Below, piece after piece: positions 45,048-54,305 of a DNA stretch of 64,000 bases. The DNA is taken from assembly GCF_002741015.1 (NCBI RefSeq), contig NZ_CP016616.1, forward strand, positions 231,501 to 295,500, given 5' to 3'. The position numbers were made by a program, and so were the translations under genes. This stretch comes from Microvirga ossetica (GTDB taxonomy: Bacteria; Pseudomonadota; Alphaproteobacteria; Rhizobiales; Beijerinckiaceae). The notes under the pieces were generated by a model that saw only the letters and a program-made list of their open reading frames with translations, was not told the origin of the DNA and ran no database searches. The stretch's first letter is position 1. Every line of letters starts with the position of its first letter.

Positions 45048-45162
45048 GACCACCCCTGCTGCGTGATTAGACCGGGGAACGTGGGACTCCGGTGGAGATG
45101 AGATCAGCAGGGGTGGTCAGAGGGCCCCTTCAGGCTGCAACCAATCAAGGGACCTGAAGGGG
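45048..45162. repeat. Two perfect inverted repeats between divergent genes
   Basis: First: GACCACCCCTGCTG (45048-45061) and CAGCAGGGGTGGTC (45106-45119), 14 bp perfect with a 44-bp loop. Second: CCCCTTCAGG (45125-45134) and CCTGAAGGGG (45153-45162), 10 bp with an 18-bp loop. They lie between the unknown minus-strand gene and the serine recombinase, a place suited to operators or recombination sites. Confidence 0.8.
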
Positions 45163-45253
45163 ATTAGTTTATCATCACCGTTCAACGGACGTTGATCAGT
45201 GTTGACAAATCACATGGGAACAGTCACGGTTGGCTCAATCCGGGGAGAACCTG

Positions 45254-45922
45254 ATGACCGTGTATGTGGCCTACTGCCGTGTATCGACAGACAAGCAAGG
45301 GAAGTCTGGCTTGGGCCTAGAGGCTCAACAAGCAGCTATCCACGCCTTCCTGAGGCCAGGAGATGAGTTGATGCAGCCTCCCTATGTGGAGGTGGAGAGC
45401 GGCAAGCGTAGTGATCGACCGAAGCTCCAGGAAGCTATCGAACGGTGCAAGAGGACTGGAGCAACGCTCTTGATTGCGAAGCTCGACAGACTCTCCCGTA
45501 ATGCAGCCTTCCTGCTCTCCCTGAGGGACGCCGGGGTGGAGATCGTGTGTTGCGACATGCCTAACGCCAATCGGCTGACTATCGGCATCATGGCGCTAGT
45601 GGCCGAGGACGAGGCTGAGAGGATCAGCGCCAGGACCAAGGCAGCACTGGCAGCAGCCAAGGCCCGAGGTCAGAAGCTCGGAGGGGACCGAGGCTATCGA
45701 CCATCCTCCCCACCGGATCACAGCAAGGCCACCGAGGTCAGGACCCTGAAGGCTGACCATCAGGCCCATGCAATCCTTCCCGTGATCAGGAGGATTCAAC
45801 AGGAGGTCGAGAGCCTGAATGGGATTGCAGTGAGGCTGAACGAACTAGGACACACCACCCCGAGAGGTGGAGCGTGGACAGCTACCGCAGTGAAGAGAGC
45901 CCTAGCCAGGACTGAGGGCTGA
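45254..45922 (+). CDS. Serine recombinase (resolvase/invertase type)
   Basis: 222 residues. Starts MTVYVAYCRVSTDKQGKSGLGLEAQ, with the catalytic serine in RVSTDKQ and the conserved arginines in KLDRLSRN and EAERISARTK. A C-terminal helix-turn-helix region (LNGIAVRLNELGHTTPRGGAWTATAVKRALAR) suits DNA binding. It follows GGGGAGAA eight bases upstream. It could resolve dimers, invert a segment or excise the element. The perfect inverted repeats just upstream may be its site. Confidence 0.9.
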   Translation: MTVYVAYCRVSTDKQGKSGLGLEAQQAAIHAFLRPGDELMQPPYVEVESGKRSDRPKLQEAIERCKRTGATLLIAKLDRLSRNAAFLLSLRDAGVEIVCCDMPNANRLTIGIMALVAEDEAERISARTKAALAAAKARGQKLGGDRGYRPSSPPDHSKATEVRTLKADHQAHAILPVIRRIQQEVESLNGIAVRLNELGHTTPRGGAWTATAVKRALARTEG

Positions 45923-46271
45923 CAGACCAATCCTGTTGTCCTTCAGCCTATGGAAAGCCCGCGGCCACCGGGGGGAACTTCCCGCAGCAAATCTATCGAT
46001 ACCCTCTTACATTTTTTCAATGAAACATTCTGATCCTCAGAAGGTCACCCTCAGGTTATCCATAGGCTACCTTCAGGGACTCCTATGGGTTTTCTTTAAG
46101 AGGTAAGACCATCAATTATATCAATGAAGATAATGAACTATGGGAACACCTCTGGTCATCCTAATGGTCTTCTGAAGAGAGAACCTTCAGGTTCATCATT
46201 AGGGAATCCAGAGAGACACTCTAAAAGGTAACCTATAGTTCCCCCCTATAGTCCCCCCATGGATCTGGTCG
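45923..46271. other. Gene-free spacer with repeated CCTATGG and CCTTCAGG words
   Basis: About 350 bp, AT-richer than flanks. Words related to CCTATGG/CCATAGG occur near 45948, 46057, 46081 and 46230, and CCTTCAGG-like words near 46035, 46070 and 46190. They may be protein binding sites; no coding frame is convincing. Confidence 0.45.
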
Positions 46272-46413
46272 TCTTCGTAGTGGTGGGGTTTTTTGTAATT
46301 CCTAGTGGGAGGGTAATCGAGTCTTCCTAGTACAAGGGGTTTTGTAATCCTAGTGGTCGGGGTTTTCCTGGTCTTCCTAGTGAAGGGGGTTTTTGTAATC
46401 CTAGTGGAAGACA
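46272..46413 (+). repeat. 50-bp imperfect tandem repeat, nearly three copies
   Basis: Units begin with TCTTC(G/C)TAGT at exactly 46272, 46322 and 46372, and each holds GGGGTTTT followed by TGTAATNCCTAGTGG. The last copy is incomplete. The strict 50-bp spacing is about five helical turns. No spacers or cas genes, so not a CRISPR. Confidence 0.85.
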
Positions 46414-46497
46414 AATTGGTCAGCCCCGGTGGACCGAGAGCGCCAGAGCGGAGTTATCCCTACGGCGAAAGCCTTCATGGTCCTCCAAGATGCCTAT

Positions 46498-46537
46498 AGA
46501 GAGTCTCAGGTTCCCTGTCCTGAGGCTCTCTTTCTTT
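46498..46537 (+). terminator. Rho-independent terminator within the element
   Basis: AGAGAGTCTCAGG-TTCCCTGT-CCTGAGGCTCTC forms a 12-bp stem with one mismatch, followed by TTTCTTT. On the plus strand it lies downstream of the tandem repeats; the transcript ending here could start near or in the repeat array and would contain no clear gene. Confidence 0.75.
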
Positions 46538-46697
46538 GGGGAGGGTACTGTCGCAGACGGGCATTCATGGTCGGGAGGGTGCGAGTACCTTCCGAGGCAA
46601 GATCGCCCTCAGTGACATGAGGGGGCGACCGGAAATGCCTATCCAGAGACGAGGGAGGGCAAGCCCTGAGAGCTGACCAAAAGTCGCTGGTGAAGCC

Positions 46698-47642
46698 CTA
46701 TGACTGCCTAAGCAACGGACCATCACCAATGACTGCCCCGATCCGATTCTTGAGCTTCTCATAAAGATCCTCCGGGGTGGTCCAAAGGATGTGGTTGAAT
46801 TGCCTTGTATCGAAATGGACCTTCCCAATCAGATCTTCCCGACAGGTCCAAATTACAGGAATGTTCAATCCGAAGGCGAATCCGGCCTCAAAGTACACTC
46901 CACCTCGCGGTTGGTCGGGCTTGGAGGTAAAATCCGACACGACGAAGCGCGAACGGCGGATTTCGGCAATGATTTCATCATCAACCTTGTTGATGTGTTC
47001 CTTTCCATCGATCCGCATTGTTGAATAGCCGCTATCGTCAATCGCGCGTTTGAATCCGCGTACATAGGCATCGATCATCGAATCATCGAACCACATAGCG
47101 ACGAAACCTTGCTTAGATGCAGTCTGCCGCAGTCGCCGCTGCTCGATGTAGCGCCATCCTGCGAAGGTCAGCCTGTAAATTATTTTGCCTTCCGGTTGCA
47201 CGAGCGCATCTTCTTCAAGGAACCGGATGAGTTCGGACACCTCTTGTTCGTTTGTGCTACCTGTCACAGCGGCCAGCAGTTCCTTGTCTCGCCTCAAATC
47301 ATCAGTGATGTGTCCGGCGATTCGGACAGCCCCTGCGATACCGCGTTCAGCAAAGAAGTCGAGCGCACGATCACGACGCTCTATTAGCGAAGGGTTTGAA
47401 CTAGAGCGAACTTGATCGACCACCGAAGTGGTCACCAGCGGCGATGACGTACCTAGCCGCCTCTCCTCCGTAAGCCACCAAGTTAGCTTCGCCTTATCTC
47501 CGTCGGTCAATCGCGCAACCATGGGAATTGCGCTGCCCGATATCCGATAGCGTCCCCCAGCCCTATGAGAACTAACCTCAACACCATCGCCAAATCCGTT
47601 GGCGGTGTCGGCAACAGTTCCCCAGATAAGGCAATCGACCAT
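46698..47642 (-). CDS. Nucleoside deoxyribosyltransferase/TIR-like protein, candidate defence gene
   Basis: 314 residues. The first 160 are of unknown fold, with a winged-helix-like part (EVSELIRFLEEDALVQPEGKIIYRLTFAGW). Residues 170-314 look like the Rossmann-like nucleoside 2-deoxyribosyltransferase group: FVAMWFDDSMIDAYVRGFKRAI, then SRFVVSDFTSK, then GGVYFEAGFAFGLNIPVIW with the putative catalytic glutamate at residue 252. Such domains are near relatives of TIR/SLOG domains of NAD- or nucleotide-degrading immune effectors. ATG 47642 follows GGGAGG. It sits beside attR, a typical cargo place. No partner gene is visible, so it may act alone. Confidence 0.75.
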   Translation of the reverse strand: MVDCLIWGTVADTANGFGDGVEVSSHRAGGRYRISGSAIPMVARLTDGDKAKLTWWLTEERRLGTSSPLVTTSVVDQVRSSSNPSLIERRDRALDFFAERGIAGAVRIAGHITDDLRRDKELLAAVTGSTNEQEVSELIRFLEEDALVQPEGKIIYRLTFAGWRYIEQRRLRQTASKQGFVAMWFDDSMIDAYVRGFKRAIDDSGYSTMRIDGKEHINKVDDEIIAEIRRSRFVVSDFTSKPDQPRGGVYFEAGFAFGLNIPVIWTCREDLIGKVHFDTRQFNHILWTTPEDLYEKLKNRIGAVIGDGPLLRQS

Positions 47643-47730
47643 CTTGATCCTCCCGAAAGACTGACGGTGGATACATACCGATTTGGACAGCGAAGCGTGA
47701 GCACTTCCTGCTGTGAAACCCTCAGATTTT

Positions 47731-47762
47731 GGGGGACACATTCATTTAAGAGTGGGGGACAC
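47731..47762 (+). repeat. Right GGGGGACAC repeats, probable integrase arm sites
   Basis: Two copies, at 47731 and 47754, in the same orientation as the three near attL. The context TGGGGGACACCCA of the second equals that of the last left copy. Confidence 0.7.
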
Positions 47763-47822
47763 CCAGGCTCGATGCCACCTTCAAACCCTTGAGATTACTT
47801 ATTTTTTAAGGATTGTTATAGA

Positions 47823-47840
47823 GTGGCGCGCCCTACGGGA
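47823..47840 (+). other. attR core in the tRNA-Glu 3' end
   Basis: The 18-bp word shared with attL. It covers the CCA end, acceptor strand and part of the T stem of the intact tRNA-Glu. Confidence 0.9.
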
Positions 47841-47899
47841 CTCGAACCCGTGTTTTTGCCGTGAAAGGGCAACGTCCTAGACCGCTAGACGAAGGGCGC
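47824..47899 (-). tRNA. tRNA-Glu (UUC), integration target
   Basis: Minus-strand cloverleaf: acceptor GCGCCCT pairs with AGGGCGC, anticodon loop CTTTCAC (UUC), T loop TTCGAGT, and GCCA at the 3' end. The gene stays intact because the integrated element restores its 3' end. Confidence 0.96.
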
Positions 47900-47974
47900 A
47901 ATTTCGGGGCGGTGCCGCCGAAGTGGGCGAACCTATAGATGGGTTCGTGACGCATCGCAAGCACCAGATTTCAA

Positions 47975-49786
47975 TTATTCCGGCCGTGCCGCGTCCGTGA
48001 TCCGAACCTCGACTTTCTCGTTGCCGCCCCAGCGATCGACGGCCAGAGTCCCGGCCACATGGAGCGGATTGCCGATTCCGTGGGACAGGACATTCCCGAG
48101 CGGTTGGCCGGCCGCGCGGAACGCGATTCCGCCGATGAAGCTGCCATCGCCGCCGCGCAGCTTGACCCGCATATGCCCGCCGCTGCCGACCTCCCGCGCC
48201 TCGATGACCCGGTGCTGCGGGAACACGAAGACAGGCTCGGGCTGCCCCTGGCCGAAAGGACCTGCCCGCTCGAGCGCGCTCACCACGGCAGGCTGGGCGC
48301 CGGCCGCGGTCAGGGTGGCGTCGACAGCGAAATTATCCCGCAATCGCGTGGCGCTCACCGGCTCGCTGAGCCGCTCGGTGACGAAAGCTTGAAAAAGCTC
48401 CAGATCGGCCGCCTGGATCGTCACCCCGGCCGCCATGGTATGGCCGCCGCCCTTGATGGCGAGCCCTGCCTCGACCGCGGCGCGCACGGCGAACCCGAGA
48501 TCGACGCCGGGCACGGATCGACCGGATCCGGTCGCGGTCCCGTCCGGATTGAGGGTGAAGGCGAAAGCCGGGCGGCGAAACCGCTCCTTCGTCCGAGCGG
48601 AGATCAGGCCCACGACTCCGGGATGCCACTGGGCAGAAGCCGTCACGAGGACGGGGCGATCCGGCGCTTTCTCGAGGGCGAACATCGCCTGCGCCTCAGC
48701 CTCGGCCACCGCCACGACCTCGATGGCCTGACGTTCGCGGTTGAGCCGGTCGAGCTCGGCGGCAAGTTTCGCAGCCTGGACGGGATCCTCCGTCAGCAGC
48801 AGCCTCGAGCCCAATGCGGCATCGCCGATACGGCCGCCGGCATTGATGCGCGGACCGACGAGATAGCCGAGATGCCAGCTTTCCGGCGCACCGGCGAGGC
48901 CCGCCGAATCGAGAAGCGCGGCGAGGCCCACCCGACGCCTGCTCTTCATGATGGCAAGCCCCTGCCGGACGAAGGCCCGGTTCAGGCCGGTCAGGGGCAC
49001 CACGTCCGCCACCGTCGCCAGGGCCACCAGATCGAGGCTCGCCATCAGGTCGGGCTCGGGCCGCCCCTGGAAGTAGCCGCGCGAACGTAAGGCGCGGTTG
49101 AGGGCGACGAGGAACAGGAAGACCACGCCGGCCGCGCAGAGATGGCCGAGGCCCGACAGGTCGTCCTGCCGGTTCGGGTTCACGATGGCGAGCGCCTCCG
49201 GCAGCCGCTCGGGCGCCTGGTGGTGGTCGAGGACGATGGGATCGAGGCCGAGACGCCGGGCCTCGGCCAGGGGTTCGATGCTCGCCGTCCCGCAATCGAC
49301 GGTGACCAGGATATCGGCGCCCTGCTCCTTCAACGCCCGGATGGCATCGACATTCGGGCCGTAGCCCTCAGTGATCCGATCCGGGATATGGATCGCGTAG
49401 TCGAGACCGCAGGCCCCTAGGTACTCCGCAAGCAATGCCGCGCTGCAGGCGCCGTCCACGTCGTAATCGCCGAAGATCGCGACCTTCTCGTTGCGGGCGA
49501 CCGCATCGGCGAGCCGAGACGCCGCCGCCTCCATGTCGGTCAACACATGCGGATCGGGCATGAGATCGCGCAGCCGCGGGTTCAGAAAGCCCTCGGTGTC
49601 GTGGATGCCGACGCCCCGCCCGGCAAGGACGCGGGAGAGCACGTCGGGAAGGCCATGGGTCTGCGCGATGGCGAGAGCGATCGTGCTCTGGGCGGCATCG
49701 CAGCGCTCGACCCAGGTGCGCCCGAGGGCGGAATTGGTGACGCCCAGGAAGGGCTTGGGCAGGAGGAGAGGAGATGATTCGGTCAC
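47975..49786 (-). CDS. recJ: Single-stranded-DNA exonuclease RecJ
   Basis: 603 residues. The DHH phosphoesterase motifs are complete: GDYDVDGACSAALL, VTVDCGTAS and VLDHHQAP, with the C-terminal DHHA1 motif GGGHTMAAG. An OB-like domain ends the protein. RecJ degrades single-stranded DNA 5' to 3' in recombination and mismatch repair. The start MTESSPLLLPKPFLGVTNSALGR resembles other alphaproteobacterial RecJ. It stands just outside the integrated element. Confidence 0.96.
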   Translation of the reverse strand: MTESSPLLLPKPFLGVTNSALGRTWVERCDAAQSTIALAIAQTHGLPDVLSRVLAGRGVGIHDTEGFLNPRLRDLMPDPHVLTDMEAAASRLADAVARNEKVAIFGDYDVDGACSAALLAEYLGACGLDYAIHIPDRITEGYGPNVDAIRALKEQGADILVTVDCGTASIEPLAEARRLGLDPIVLDHHQAPERLPEALAIVNPNRQDDLSGLGHLCAAGVVFLFLVALNRALRSRGYFQGRPEPDLMASLDLVALATVADVVPLTGLNRAFVRQGLAIMKSRRRVGLAALLDSAGLAGAPESWHLGYLVGPRINAGGRIGDAALGSRLLLTEDPVQAAKLAAELDRLNRERQAIEVVAVAEAEAQAMFALEKAPDRPVLVTASAQWHPGVVGLISARTKERFRRPAFAFTLNPDGTATGSGRSVPGVDLGFAVRAAVEAGLAIKGGGHTMAAGVTIQAADLELFQAFVTERLSEPVSATRLRDNFAVDATLTAAGAQPAVVSALERAGPFGQGQPEPVFVFPQHRVIEAREVGSGGHMRVKLRGGDGSFIGGIAFRAAGQPLGNVLSHGIGNPLHVAGTLAVDRWGGNEKVEVRITDAARPE

Positions 49787-49845
49787 AGCGGGAGTCTTAC
49801 CCGCGAATTGTGGTCAAAACACCCGGTGATACTGCGCCTTCCCCT

Positions 49846-49947
49846 TGTCATTCCCGGCCGGAGCGCAGCGGAGGGGAAGGGAATCCAGCCGCAGCGCGCG
49901 TCGGTTGATCGTCTTCCCTCGCCTGCGGCTTGGCCTGAGGATGACAA
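49846..49947. repeat. REP-like palindromic element
   Basis: TTGTCATTCCCGGCCGGAGCGCAGCGGAGGGGAAGGGAATCCAG on the left is partly complementary to GCCTGCGGCTTGGCCTGAGGATGACAAC on the right. Same broad family as the palindromes at 34.3 and 50.45 kb. Confidence 0.65.
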
Positions 49948-49953
49948 CGCTCA

Positions 49954-50397
49954 TCAGCCGAACAGCTGCCGATACTGGATGAAGCCGCTGCGGGCTGCGA
50001 CCTTGTCGTAGAGGATCTGCGCCGTCGCATTCGTCTCGTGCGTCAGCCAATAGACCCGGCTCGCGCCGGCCGCTTTCGCCTTCTCGTAGACCGCCTCGAT
50101 CAAAGCGCGGCCGACGCCGTGCCCGCGCGCCTCTTCCGCCGTGAACAGGTCCTGCAGGTAGCAGTAATCGCTCGTCGTCCATGTGGAGCGGTGAAAGATG
50201 TAGTGGACGATGCCGACGATCCGCCCGTCGAGAACGGCGGCAAGCCCATGCATGGGCTCGGAGGGATCGAGAAACCGGCGCCAGGTCGTCTCGGTGACCT
50301 CGGCCGGCAGGGAGGATTTGTAGAAGGTCAGGTAGCCCTGCCAGAGAGGCTCCCAGGCTTTACGGTCATCGGGACTGAAGGGGCGAATCTCGATCAT
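49954..50397 (-). CDS. GNAT family N-acetyltransferase
   Basis: 147 residues, starting MIEIRPFSPDDRKAWEPLWQGYLTFY. Acetyl-CoA binding region EEARGHGVGRALIEAVYEKA matches motif A (Q/RxxGxG/A), and LYDKVAARSGFIQYRQL is motif B. Resembles the group annotated with diamine or amino-acid acetyltransferases; substrate unknown. The ATG at 50397 is taken; longer frames run into a REP palindrome. Confidence 0.92.
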   Translation of the reverse strand: MIEIRPFSPDDRKAWEPLWQGYLTFYKSSLPAEVTETTWRRFLDPSEPMHGLAAVLDGRIVGIVHYIFHRSTWTTSDYCYLQDLFTAEEARGHGVGRALIEAVYEKAKAAGASRVYWLTHETNATAQILYDKVAARSGFIQYRQLFG

Positions 50398-50444
50398 GTT
50401 GGTTTCCACGGCGTTCTGATTGCCATCATCCCACGGATTTCCTC

Positions 50445-50529
50445 CGTCATGCCCGGCCTTGTGCCGGGTATCCACGCCTTTTGGACCGAACCTAAAACGT
50501 GGATGGCCGGGACGAGCCCGGCCATGACG
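50445..50529. repeat. REP-like palindrome (GTCATGCCCGGCC type)
   Basis: GTCATGCCCGGCCTTGTGCCGGG...CCACG pairs with CGTGGATGGCCGGGACGAGCCCGGCCATGAC. A large stem flanking a 25-base loop, located between the GNAT and glpX genes. Confidence 0.8.
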
Positions 50530-50559
50530 CAATATGGATCGTGGTGTGTGCCTGAAAAG

Positions 50560-51558
50560 CTAGTCCAGGTGGAACTTCGCCAGTTCGCGGTGCTCGCCGT
50601 AGATGCGTCGCACGGTGCCCGTGGCGGAGCGGTAGACCACCGTCTCGGTGGTGATCACTTCCTTGCCGAAATGGACGCCTCTGGTGAGGGCGCTGTCGGT
50701 CACACCCGTCGCCGCCACGATCACGTCGCCGCGGGCGAGATCCGTCATGTCGTATTTCTTGTTGGGATCGGTGACGCCCATCTGGAGGGCGCGAGAGCGC
50801 TTCTCCTCCGTGTCGAGGATGAGCCGGGCCTGCATCTGGCCGCCGATGCAGCGCAGGGCGCCGGCCGCCAGCACGCCCTCAGGCGCTGCCCCGATGCCGA
50901 GATAGATGTCGATGCCGGTCTCCGCGGGCTTGGTGGTGAAAATCACGCCGGCCACATCGCCGTCCGAGATCAGGCGGACGCCCGCGCCGGTCTTGCGGAT
51001 GGCGGCAATCAGCTCCGCATGGCGCGGGCGGTCGAGCACCAGGGCGTTGAGCTCGTTCACCTTCACGCCCTTCGCCTTGGCGAGGTTGTGCAGATTTTCC
51101 TCCGGGCTCGCATCGAGGTCGATGACCCCGGTGGGGTAGCCGGGGCCGACGGCGATCTTGTGCATGTAGACGTCCGGAGCGGCCAGCAGGGTGCCGGCCT
51201 CGGCCATGGCCATGACGGCGATGGAGCCCGGCATATCCTTGGCGCAGAGCGTCGTGCCTTCGAGCGGATCGACCGCGATATCGACCTTCGGGCCGTGCTT
51301 GTTGCCGACCTTCTCGCCGATGAAGAGCATCGGCGCCTCGTCGCGCTCGCCCTCGCCGATCACCACCGTGCCGTCGATGGGAAGCTTGTTCAGCTCACGA
51401 CGCATGGCGTCCACGGCGGCCTGGTCGGCGGCCTTCTCGTTGCCGCGGCCGCGCAGCCTGGCGGAGGCCACAGCCGCGCGCTCCGTGACGCGGACGAGCT
51501 CCAGGGTCAGGATGCGTTCAATGATTTGGCCCGGTTGGACGGTAATGCCCTGCGACAT
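50560..51558 (-). CDS. glpX: Class II fructose-1,6-bisphosphatase
   Basis: 332 residues. Converts fructose 1,6-bisphosphate to fructose 6-phosphate. Family motifs: GTVVIGEGERDEAPMLFIGE, DPLEGTTL and SDGDVAGVI. Often also a sedoheptulose bisphosphatase in related bacteria. It follows the homoserine dehydrogenase gene on the same strand with 56 bp between, as in many Rhizobiales. Confidence 0.95.
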   Translation of the reverse strand: MSQGITVQPGQIIERILTLELVRVTERAAVASARLRGRGNEKAADQAAVDAMRRELNKLPIDGTVVIGEGERDEAPMLFIGEKVGNKHGPKVDIAVDPLEGTTLCAKDMPGSIAVMAMAEAGTLLAAPDVYMHKIAVGPGYPTGVIDLDASPEENLHNLAKAKGVKVNELNALVLDRPRHAELIAAIRKTGAGVRLISDGDVAGVIFTTKPAETGIDIYLGIGAAPEGVLAAGALRCIGGQMQARLILDTEEKRSRALQMGVTDPNKKYDMTDLARGDVIVAATGVTDSALTRGVHFGKEVITTETVVYRSATGTVRRIYGEHRELAKFHLD

Positions 51559-51614
51559 GGACTTGTCGTCTCCCCTATTGAGGTCAGCAGCGGGCCTGTC
51601 GGCCCTGCGTGAGG

Positions 51615-52937
<1,323 letters not shown>

Positions 52938-53042
52938 GAACAACAGCTCCTTGAGATTTGCCGGGCCGCTTTTACGACCCCCAAGGTTCCATGTCCATGC
53001 CGACCCAGCACTCCGATGGTGTGCCGCGCCCTCTCGCGAAGA

Positions 53043-54263
53043 TCACCCCCGGCGCACCAGCGGCACCACGTTGTGAAGCGTGTGGTCGGCGTTGTCGAAG
53101 AACTTGCGGATGTTGCGGGCCGCCTGGCGGATGCGCTGCTCGTTTTCCACAAGCGCGATGCGCACGTAGTCGTCGCCGTGCTCGCCAAAGCCGATGCCGG
53201 GCGCGACCGCCACATCGGCCTTCTCCACCAGGAGCTTGGAGAACTCGAGGCTGCCCATCGCGCGGAATTTTTCCGGGATCTGCGCCCAGGCGAACATCGA
53301 TGCTGTGGGCACCGGCACCTGCCAGCCCGCCTTGGCGAAGGATTCGACCATCACGTCGCGGCGGCGCTTGTACGTGGCGCGCATCTCGCGGATGCACTCG
53401 TCCGGCCCGTTGAGGGCGGCGGTGGCCGCCACCTGCACCGGCGTGAAGGCGCCGTAATCGAGATAGGACTTCACCCGGGCGAGCGCCGCCAGCAGGCGCT
53501 CGTTGCCGACCGCGAAGCCGATGCGCCAGCCGGCCATGGAGAAGGTCTTGGACATGGAGGTGAACTCTACCGCCACATCCATCGCGCCGGGCACCTGCAG
53601 GATCGAGGGCGGCGGGTTCGACTCGTCGAAATAAACCTCCGAATAGGCGAGGTCCGACAGAAGGATCAGCTCGTGCTTCTTCGCGAAGGCGACGAGATCC
53701 CGGTAGAAGTCGAGGGAGGCCACATAGGCGGTCGGGTTCGACGGGTAGCAGACGACGAGCGCCACCGGCTTGGGGATCGAATGGGCCACGGCGCGTTCAG
53801 CGGCGACGAAGAATTCGGGGGTCGGCTCGGCGGGGACCGAGCGGATCACGCCGCCCGCCATCAGGAAGCCGAAGGCGTGGATCGGGTAGCTCGGGTTCGG
53901 CACCAGGATCACGTCGCCCGGCTCGGTAATGGCCTGAGCCATGTTGGCGAAGCCTTCTTTCGAGCCGAGCGTCGCGACGACTTGCGTGTCGGGATTGAGC
54001 TTCACGCCGAAGCGACGCTCGTAATAGCCGGCCTGGGCGCGGCGCAGGCCGCCGATGCCCTTGGAGGCCGAATAGCGGTCGGTGCGCGGCTTGCCCACGG
54101 TCTCGACGAGCTTGTCGATGACATGCTGGGGCGCCTGGAGGTCCGGATTGCCCATCCCGAGGTCGATGATGTCCGCCCCGTTGGCCCGGGCGGCGGCCTT
54201 GATGCGGTTGACCTGCTCGAAGACGTAAGGCGGGAGGCGCTTAATCCGGTAAAAGTCAGGCAT
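53043..54263 (-). CDS. Class I/II aminotransferase, AlaC / LL-diaminopimelate type
   Basis: 406 residues. PLP lysine in SMSKTFSMAGWRIGFAVG; other signatures GMGNPDLQAPQHVIDKL and VVCYPSNPT. Most similar in style to AlaC-type alanine aminotransferases, which are close to LL-diaminopimelate aminotransferases. The genes next door (hom) favour a role in amino acid synthesis. Start ATG 54263. Confidence 0.92.
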   Translation of the reverse strand: MPDFYRIKRLPPYVFEQVNRIKAAARANGADIIDLGMGNPDLQAPQHVIDKLVETVGKPRTDRYSASKGIGGLRRAQAGYYERRFGVKLNPDTQVVATLGSKEGFANMAQAITEPGDVILVPNPSYPIHAFGFLMAGGVIRSVPAEPTPEFFVAAERAVAHSIPKPVALVVCYPSNPTAYVASLDFYRDLVAFAKKHELILLSDLAYSEVYFDESNPPPSILQVPGAMDVAVEFTSMSKTFSMAGWRIGFAVGNERLLAALARVKSYLDYGAFTPVQVAATAALNGPDECIREMRATYKRRRDVMVESFAKAGWQVPVPTASMFAWAQIPEKFRAMGSLEFSKLLVEKADVAVAPGIGFGEHGDDYVRIALVENEQRIRQAARNIRKFFDNADHTLHNVVPLVRRG

Positions 54264-54305
54264 CGTTCTCGTCCTCGGGCGGAATCGGGGATTCCGGTAT
54301 AGATT

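Larger units (their letters stand above)
40704..47840. mobile_element. 7.1-kb integrative element in tRNA-Glu
   Basis: The element is bounded by an 18-bp direct repeat of the tRNA-Glu 3' end (40704-40721 and 47823-47840). A tyrosine integrase gene lies next to the left end. Genes inside use different codons and are visibly less GC-rich than the flanks. Contents: integrase, five minus-strand genes of unknown or weakly known function, a serine recombinase, repeat arrays and an NDT/TIR-like gene by the right end. No capsid, portal, terminase or conjugation genes are seen, so it is a satellite-like or degraded genomic island. Confidence 0.9.

Noticed and set aside
46272..46413. CRISPR array
   Set aside because: The units are contiguous 50-bp imperfect tandem repeats without unique spacers, and no cas gene lies in the window.
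46199..46414. 71-codon minus-strand frame over the tandem repeats
   Set aside because: It only translates the repeats (repeated TRKT/ITK words) and lacks a ribosome binding site.
46429..46620. 63-codon plus-strand frame
   Set aside because: A rho-independent terminator lies inside it, and codon use is not gene-like.
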